A DNA stretch of 39,504 nt, taken from positions 1 to 39,504 of the forward strand of contig ML976765.1 in assembly GCA_010015655.1 (NCBI GenBank), in the 5' to 3' direction. Below, piece by piece: positions 33,801-39,504 of the stretch. The position numbers and the translations under genes were made by a program. Numbering within the stretch: the stretch's first letter is position 1; every line of letters starts with the position of its first letter. Source of the stretch: Bimuria novae-zelandiae CBS 107.79. Taxonomy: Eukaryota; Ascomycota; Dothideomycetes; Pleosporales; Didymosphaeriaceae. The notes under the pieces were generated by a model that made no database searches, was not told where the DNA came from, and saw nothing but the letters and a program-made list of their open reading frames with translations.

Positions 33801-34228
33801 GCCGCCTAGAGCAAGGAAAACCCAAAGCAACGCCTGGGTGCACTCGACTAGCTCAAGGGTCTCGGTGCGTGAAGCCAGTGTTGTCGTCCTCTTAAGTCCA
33901 ACCAAGGTTGCCTGTCCTTGCGTCACACAGCCGCAGGCCTATTCACGCAGTGCCCTCCTCCCTTTGGCTCCCTCTCGCCCATTCACTTCGTCGTTGTTTG
34001 TCTGCAATCGCCGGCTTTCTGCGCACACAAAACACGCCGCCGCACACCCTGTCTCTCCACGATGCAGCCCGCCGCCGTACCTGCGCCCAGCGATAGTAGC
34101 AGATAGCCCACTACACCAACCAACACGCTGCTGCGCGCTCGCGAAGTCACGTTGCGTACCGCGCGCGCGGGCTCCGACTCACCTGCACACCCTCCCGCGC
34201 GCTGCTCGACGACGGCCACAGTTTTGCC
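30884..34228. other. Long interval without a convincing gene
   Basis: Only short, mutually overlapping frames on both strands, without recognisable domains or good splice patterns (the longest is about 190 codons at 32089-32673). The segment from 33900 is pyrimidine-rich and probably includes the promoter and leader of the 877-aa gene. No tRNA, rRNA or transposon signature was seen. A lineage-specific or non-coding transcript cannot be excluded. Confidence 0.5.
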
Positions 34229-36862
34229 ATGCCCATGTGGCCGTTTGGGCGCAGAGGTGGGAAGGCCACTAGATTGAAAGATGGTGGGCCCGCCGTTGTC
34301 GCAGACAGGAAGCGGCCTGTTGCAAGCTCCATGTCGGCAGCGAGAGCCCAGGAATTCGCCAGCAGGGACGTCCTTAGGAGCTCGCCCACTCGCCGCCAGA
34401 GCACACGCAACAATCGTCGGCGTCGGAGGAGTTCGCGTTCTATGCCCGACCTCGAAAAAGACTCGCCCAACGACAAGGGCGTCGAAGCGCGGCAGGGTCT
34501 TCCGCGGCCCAGTGCTGACGACGACATCACCGCGCTCCCTAACCAGCGTCGCCTGGAGCAGAGCCCGCACCTCCGCCCAATATCGCAGCAGCAAGGCTCA
34601 ATTCCCTACAACTTCTCTTCCAGAGAGGTCGATTCGCAGTTGAGCCTGCCAACGGCCCGCGAGCGGGGCAGACTGCAACGACCCCAGTCCCTGCGCAAGC
34701 CTATGTACGAGGCGTCCGGCTTAGTTCGCCGCCTGTCCAGTAAGAAGCAGAAGCGGGAACATGACCACTTGCGCGAGGAGGAAATTCGAGCCATGAGCAT
34801 GCCACTTCCGCAGAAGAGACCAGCCGGCAGATCTGGAGACATGCTGCGGCGTGAGAGCAAGAAGGTCAAGGGCAGCCTCAACCGCCGCTTCGAACGCCCC
34901 GAATCCAACGTGTCGCTCCCGCCCGAAGACTCTATACACTCCTCCATGTCCGGCAGCTCGGACCCGCTTGCCTTCCGGGTGAGCGCTCTCGACATGTTCT
35001 CGCCGCGGCCTACAGTACGATGTTCCGTTAGTTCGCAACAGTACTCTGGTGGCCCCGACTCCTCGCCGCTGTCGAACAAGACCCGGGCCAACACTAAGCG
35101 AGGCCGCCCGCCGACAAGCAGAGATGGACAGAAGGATTTCGACGAAAAGAGAGCCAAGAGAAGTAGCAGGATAGACGATTTGGCAGACGAGCTCGACACC
35201 GGTGCGCTAAGAGAGATTTTGGAGCGGGACAACAGACGGAGAGAAAAGAAGAGGAAGGCTGAAGATGAGCGTCTGCGTCGACGGCTAGAACGTCGCGTAG
35301 AGAAGCAAAGAGCAGCCGCAGAAGCTGCACCCCTAACGCCTAGTACACCTACTACTCCACGGAAAGATGTACAAGGGATCATCGGCTTGGGCATCGAGAA
35401 GCCTGCCGACGTTCCTACCCATGTGCCCATGGAAGACGTCCGACCATCCACACCTCAGCGTCGCCCGGCACCATTGGCACCTCTGAGTCCACCCATGGAG
35501 GTGAACAGTCAGCTTCCGACACCCCTCGAAAGCCCCATGGAGGAACCCGTCATTTCAAATGCCCAAGCTGTCCGCTACTCGCGAGGCAGCGTCTCGGCTA
35601 CTCACACGCGCGGACCCTCGAATGTGTCGCAAATGCCCGAGCTCCTCTCTGAGCGACTTGGCCAGGACACGCCTATGGAGTCGGTCGAATATACACACGA
35701 TCCAACAGCGAGCGGTTCTCTCCATGCAGTAGAAACAACCGACACTGTTGGGACTTCGAAGAAGGCTAGTAGCCGTCGCCGGAGCTCCGAGGGAAGACGC
35801 ATGGCCGCTTTTGCTTCGTTCTTCAGACGCGGCAAGCGACGATCCCAAGAGCAAGGCCGTACTACGCCGTCTGAGATATCTTTCTCAAACACATCGCGCG
35901 AATCAATGTCTCGCCAGCCACTGCCCGCACACTTGGTCGCACCTCCACCTCCGCCTTCAGCTCCCATTGCCATCAAACGCCCCTCGAGCGTTCCTCGTCG
36001 CACGCGATCAAAGTTCAGGGAAGATTTGCCCGAGTTCACACCGCCAGACTCGCGAGTACAGTCTCCTGAGATCATACACAACAGCGCCATTGCAGCTCGG
36101 CGGAGAAGTGAGGCGCCAGCTGGGCTTCGCATTGAATTCGACAACTCGGGTGCTGCTCGGACAGACTCACCTGTGAGCGCGACAGTTCCCCATGTGGGCG
36201 TCATGTCTCAGAGTCTCGCCTCGGTCGATTCAGAGGGATCGTGGCTGTCCGGAAAGCCCGTCAAGCGCAGTTCCAACAAGTCACAGCTACGACTCAGTTT
36301 AGGCTCCTCCACTGCTCCCAAAACTCATGAACTTTTCAATGCCTCGTACGAAGAGCTGGGTATCCCTGATGACGAATACTTCAAGAGGCTGACATCCCAG
36401 CCCGATGAAAACCCTTCTTCCCTTCTCTCCACCGGACTGCAAAACAAAGCCAGTAGCACCGCCATGTCACCTTTGGCTACCCCGGGCATCGCTGATGATT
36501 ACGATGATGGAGGGGCACCGCCTGCCATGGCAAAGGCCTCAGATGAAGAGGAGGAGCTCGTACACAGCAGCATTGGCCGACAACCCACCGTCATCCACCG
36601 TCAGGCGCGGGTCATATCAAGAGAGGGTCTGTTGAGCTTCTACAATGAGGACAAGCCCTCGCCAGAGAACCCACGCGAAAGCGCGGAAATTGTGGAAGGC
36701 GAGTCGCCTACGTCGGACAACGAGCCGGTCGCCCAACGCGCCAAAAGCGTCGATCTTGGAAAGCACCATTTCCGACATCTCAGCGCAGGCTCGGCCAAGC
36801 TGTTGGACATTCAGAAGCGAGCGAGTAGTTCGCAGAGTAAGCTGACACAACAGGAACAGTGA
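34229..36862 (+). CDS. Large basic, intrinsically disordered fungal protein, 877 aa
   Basis: A single uninterrupted frame starts at an ATG encoding MPMWPFGRRGGKATR. The composition is Ser/Pro/Arg-rich, with RS-like stretches (TRRQSTRNNRRRRRSSRS near residues 55-70). One strongly charged helix, probably a coiled coil, spans about 316-367 (LREILERDNRRREKKRKAED). A short conserved-looking basic patch lies near 522-545 (MAAFASFFRRGKRRS), and YEELGIPDDEYFKRL near 707-722 is the only other ordered-looking motif. There are many Ser/Thr-Pro sites, potential kinase targets. There is no signal peptide or membrane segment. I do not recognise a named family. It resembles fungal-specific scaffold or regulatory proteins of unknown role. 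The size and codon regularity make it certain to be coding. Confidence 0.85.
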   Translation: MPMWPFGRRGGKATRLKDGGPAVVADRKRPVASSMSAARAQEFASRDVLRSSPTRRQSTRNNRRRRRSSRSMPDLEKDSPNDKGVEARQGLPRPSADDDITALPNQRRLEQSPHLRPISQQQGSIPYNFSSREVDSQLSLPTARERGRLQRPQSLRKPMYEASGLVRRLSSKKQKREHDHLREEEIRAMSMPLPQKRPAGRSGDMLRRESKKVKGSLNRRFERPESNVSLPPEDSIHSSMSGSSDPLAFRVSALDMFSPRPTVRCSVSSQQYSGGPDSSPLSNKTRANTKRGRPPTSRDGQKDFDEKRAKRSSRIDDLADELDTGALREILERDNRRREKKRKAEDERLRRRLERRVEKQRAAAEAAPLTPSTPTTPRKDVQGIIGLGIEKPADVPTHVPMEDVRPSTPQRRPAPLAPLSPPMEVNSQLPTPLESPMEEPVISNAQAVRYSRGSVSATHTRGPSNVSQMPELLSERLGQDTPMESVEYTHDPTASGSLHAVETTDTVGTSKKASSRRRSSEGRRMAAFASFFRRGKRRSQEQGRTTPSEISFSNTSRESMSRQPLPAHLVAPPPPPSAPIAIKRPSSVPRRTRSKFREDLPEFTPPDSRVQSPEIIHNSAIAARRRSEAPAGLRIEFDNSGAARTDSPVSATVPHVGVMSQSLASVDSEGSWLSGKPVKRSSNKSQLRLSLGSSTAPKTHELFNASYEELGIPDDEYFKRLTSQPDENPSSLLSTGLQNKASSTAMSPLATPGIADDYDDGGAPPAMAKASDEEEELVHSSIGRQPTVIHRQARVISREGLLSFYNEDKPSPENPRESAEIVEGESPTSDNEPVAQRAKSVDLGKHHFRHLSAGSAKLLDIQKRASSSQSKLTQQEQ

Positions 36863-38194
36863 TCGGGCCACGGACACGGGAGAAGATTATCGAGACGACC
36901 ATGTTTGCCAGACCGCGCCACTCATTTGCCATTTCTTTTGTATCTGTCGCTCCTTCATTTTTCTTGCCGTCTCTAGTCACTCATTTGGATTTTCCTTGAC
37001 TGTCACATACTATAAAACTCACCAACATTGGAATGGCAAACATGCGCGTCTTGCGAATCACTCCCACGAGCCTAGGTCGATTACCGTTCAGTTGCACGGC
37101 ATACTCTCGGGAAATCTTCCTCACTTCTCTTCCCATTATGATTCTTGGCTTCTTCGCTATTTGGCGGATGACACATGCATGGTGTTAGTCGGGCAGGACA
37201 GAAATAAGTGGGATTGGATTACATGTAGCGTTTGTGCTTGACGATATCTACTTCCTCTTTGCGTTACCGGTACGATACCAATTTTGTATTTTAAGCTTCG
37301 CCGACCGCTTTGGGTCGGCTTTTCCATCTACGTCCTAACGAGGCTTATGAGAGCTTTTTTTTCTTCTCTATCTCTCAGTCTTCTGTCTGATATGCATCAC
37401 GGCGACTGGGATAGGGTGGTATAGACGGGTAAAGATATCAGTTTGGACATTGGGCTGGACACTTAAGTCCTAGGGTAGCGTTGTGTTTGATTTTTGTTCT
37501 AAATGCGAACTTCTCGTGCGCCTGGAGAGGGCTACATAGATGTCATTGCCCATGGGACTTCGAATTGAAAAGACTGATTGCTCGTTGTGAATCAAGTACT
37601 ACCGCTAATCCTGTTTTATGTGGACATAGATGTGAGTGCCTATCGTGCGGTGTGACAGCAGTGAACACATAATATCGTAGATGCAGAAACGTGGAAGGCG
37701 CCTGAGGCGTGTTCCAGTCTCTCATTTGTCACGCTTAGCCCTGCTGCCGATACGGGAATGTGGTGGTGTTTGTGGTGGGCAGTTGTCGCATGATGGTTGC
37801 GATGGCGGGGTAGTAACTTCCTCTGTCGGGCAAGACTCGGGAAGCACGTCATTATTAAGTCCCGCCCATTCCTGTAAGTAATCAGCAACCCACCTTCAAC
37901 AAAACTCCACCGGCGCCCCTCCTAGCAAGACGTGACAGTTTCTCGAACCCTCTCGAACACCACAGCTAAGCTTTCTGTTCTGTAAGTAATAATTCCTCGC
38001 CGTTGTTTTGCCCCTTCTCGACCGGCGCAGGCCCGGCAGCGCAGGGACTCCCGCGCCTTTGCCGAGTTTGCAGCCTCTTCATAATCTCATCAATCATCCG
38101 AGCGTAATCGGATGCGTCGCCGCCCAGTGCATTCCATCTTTGAAATCACTCCTCCCGAACACAATTGCCTCACTGTTCTGTTCTTTTAAATACC
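36863..38194. other. Intergenic region before thioredoxin
   Basis: The 3' region of the 877-aa gene and the promoter of the thioredoxin gene. Apart from a perfect hairpin at 37300-37319, no gene or repeat was recognised. Several 60-80 codon frames lack any support. Confidence 0.5.
37300..37319 (+). other. Perfect 7-bp hairpin followed by a T run
   Basis: gccgacc and ggtcggc flank a 6-base loop, followed by tttt. It resembles a terminator-like stem, but polymerase II does not use such signals. It lies about 440 bp beyond the stop of the 877-aa gene, so it may sit in that 3' UTR. Confidence 0.4.
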
Positions 38195-38883
38195 ATGTTC
38201 GCCACGAGGACGTCACTCATCGCAAGAACACTACTTACCAGTACGCGCACCCGGACAGCTACAAACATCGCTCCTGCTACCGTCGCGACCCTATACCGAC
38301 CACTTTTCACCCCGAGGTTCTTCTCGAATACCGCTACGATGAGCAGCAAGCAAGGCGTGCATAACTTGGCCAAGTGAGTGCGACCCGGAGTGCGGATGCT
38401 TCGTGTCTCAATGCGACACGGCGACGTCATGCATGACGCGGAGTTGGAAGTATACAGATGCTAATTATTCCATAGGAAGGAGGACTGGGAGGCGGCAAAG
38501 GCCGACAAGGACACCCTGATTGTGCTTGACTGCTTCGCTACGTGGTGCGGTCCTTGCAAGATGATTGCGCCGCAGGTCGTAAAGTACGTTTCCCTCTCCC
38601 AGGGTCCATTCCAATCCTCATGTTCCCAATGTGGCCCAAAACATCCAAGACATAGAGTTGCTGACAAGAGGACAGGTTCTCCGATAAATACCCCGACGCG
38701 CGCTTCTACAAGATCGACGTCGACGAAGTCCCAGACGTCGCGCAGGAGCTCGGCATCCGCGCCATGCCCACGTTCGTGCTCTTCAAGAACGGCGAGCGCT
38801 ACAAGGAGGTCGTCGGTGCGAACCCCAACGCCCTTGAGAAGGCTATCAAGGTGGGGCTTGGGCTCGAGCCTGAAGAGTCTTAA
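38195..38883 (+). CDS. Thioredoxin with mitochondrial presequence and internal cytosolic start
   Basis: Three exons: 38195-38373, 38476-38583 and 38676-38883. The introns are 102 and 92 nt (GTGAGT and GTACGT donors). The product is 164 aa. Residues 1-48 are rich in Arg/Thr/Ser and lack acidic residues ([20 protein letters not shown]), a typical mitochondrial presequence. A second in-frame ATG (38339, residue 49) starts [12 protein letters not shown] and would give a normal 116-aa cytosolic thioredoxin. The active site WCGPC has Cys84 and Cys87. [20 protein letters not shown] includes the conserved strand and the cis-Pro loop, and the next residues are TFVLFKNG. Thioredoxin reduces protein disulphides and is recycled by thioredoxin reductase. 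Dual targeting by leaky scanning or alternative transcription starts is inferred, not shown. Confidence 0.93.
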
Positions 38884-39504
38884 GCCTCGTGTCGGAGCGG
38901 GAAGAGCTGAGAGGAGGAACGGTACACCATGATGCTAGACGAGCATGGGATGGCGTGGGTTGGTACGGACGCTTGAAATTGGTAGGGTGGGGTGCAGGGA
39001 AAGAGGGAGTGATATACCTTGAATGAGAACACTTTTGCCAAATCCCTTCTTTTAACTTGGGGCGAGCATGTGAAGTCTCAAAGCTTGACCTCTCCCATAT
39101 CACCCGGCGCAGGGCCGCGGCATAGCTTAAACTCCTGCTCGAGCTTCCCTCGCATCACGTGACTCATCAGCCCATCGACCCACTTTTCACAACCGCACCC
39201 AGATCGGGGCGGCACCAGCACCCCCTTTACGTTTCCTTTTGTGGGCGAACACTTTGGCGAACGCGATAGCCATGCGCATTCACTCGCCGTTTTTGCAACG
39301 GCGATTATCCTAGCAGCATGGTTCGTGGGGTGTGCGTGGATGTGAAACTCGCGGTAGGTACAAAGGGTAATCTCAATAAAGTCGGCCGTCACGTGCAGCA
39401 GGGATTCCTGCAGGGGTAGCAACTTCAAAAGTCGCGCATCTTGATTCCATCTAAAGTATAAGCAAATACACCCAAATAAGATGTTCTAATTATGCTGTAA
39501 AGTT
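38884..39504. other. Region downstream of thioredoxin; no gene seen
   Basis: Contains the thioredoxin 3' end. A 116-codon minus-strand frame at 39078-39428 has no recognisable domain. Nothing else is supported. Confidence 0.5.

Noticed and set aside
34606..35451. 281-codon minus-strand frame
   Set aside because: Antisense shadow of the 877-aa gene, Ser/Leu/Arg-rich because it opposes a Ser/Arg-rich coding strand.
39078..39428. 116-codon minus-strand frame near the right edge
   Set aside because: No domain, no splice support and unremarkable composition.
1..39504. CRISPR arrays, rRNA, telomeric repeats, bacterial-type operons
   Set aside because: None seen; the gene structure is eukaryotic throughout.

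Overview
The window reads as nuclear DNA of a filamentous ascomycete (Pezizomycotina, most likely a dothideomycete). The evidence is short 41-157 nt introns with GT..(CTNAC)..AG signals, a fungal NUF2, a nuclear-encoded mitochondrial uS12, GH18 'YWGQN' chitinases, and LTR retrotransposons that carry dense C-to-T/G-to-A damage of the repeat-induced point mutation (RIP) kind. The species cannot be fixed from sequence alone.

Layout. (1) 1-5183 is a nearly complete Ty1/copia element on the minus strand; only about 4 bases of its left LTR lie outside the window. (2) 5184-~10940 is the right part of a heavily mutated Ty3/gypsy element on the plus strand, and the copia element appears to be inserted in it. 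An antisense reading frame lies between its pol and its 3' LTR. (3) 10941-11900 is AT-rich repeat relic. (4) 12100-14070 returns to normal composition and holds two orphan broken gene fragments. (5) 14421-15414 (-) is an intact two-exon NAD(P)-binding (atypical SDR/NmrA-like) gene ending in Ser-Lys-Leu. (6) 15900-19830 is a second, very AT-rich repeat graveyard. (7) 20033-20686 (+) is a Cys-rich RING protein. (8) 21233-26353 (+) holds three tandem GH18 class III chitinase genes. All three keep recognisable exon structure but are broken, and the third contains a 182-bp solo-LTR-like insertion.

(9) 26711-30883 is gene-dense: mitochondrial ribosomal protein uS12 (-), a frame-disrupted F-box/2EXR-like gene (+), and kinetochore NUF2 (-, four exons). 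(10) 30884-34228 is a long interval with no convincing gene. (11) 34229-36862 (+) is an 877-aa basic, disordered fungal protein. (12) 38195-38883 (+) is a three-exon thioredoxin whose layout suggests both a mitochondrial and a cytosolic form.

The window therefore joins ordinary housekeeping DNA (right) to repeat-rich DNA (left). Decaying accessory genes (chitinases, orphan fragments) lie between or beside the repeat blocks. Exon coordinates come from reading splice signals and preserving frame, not from transcripts.
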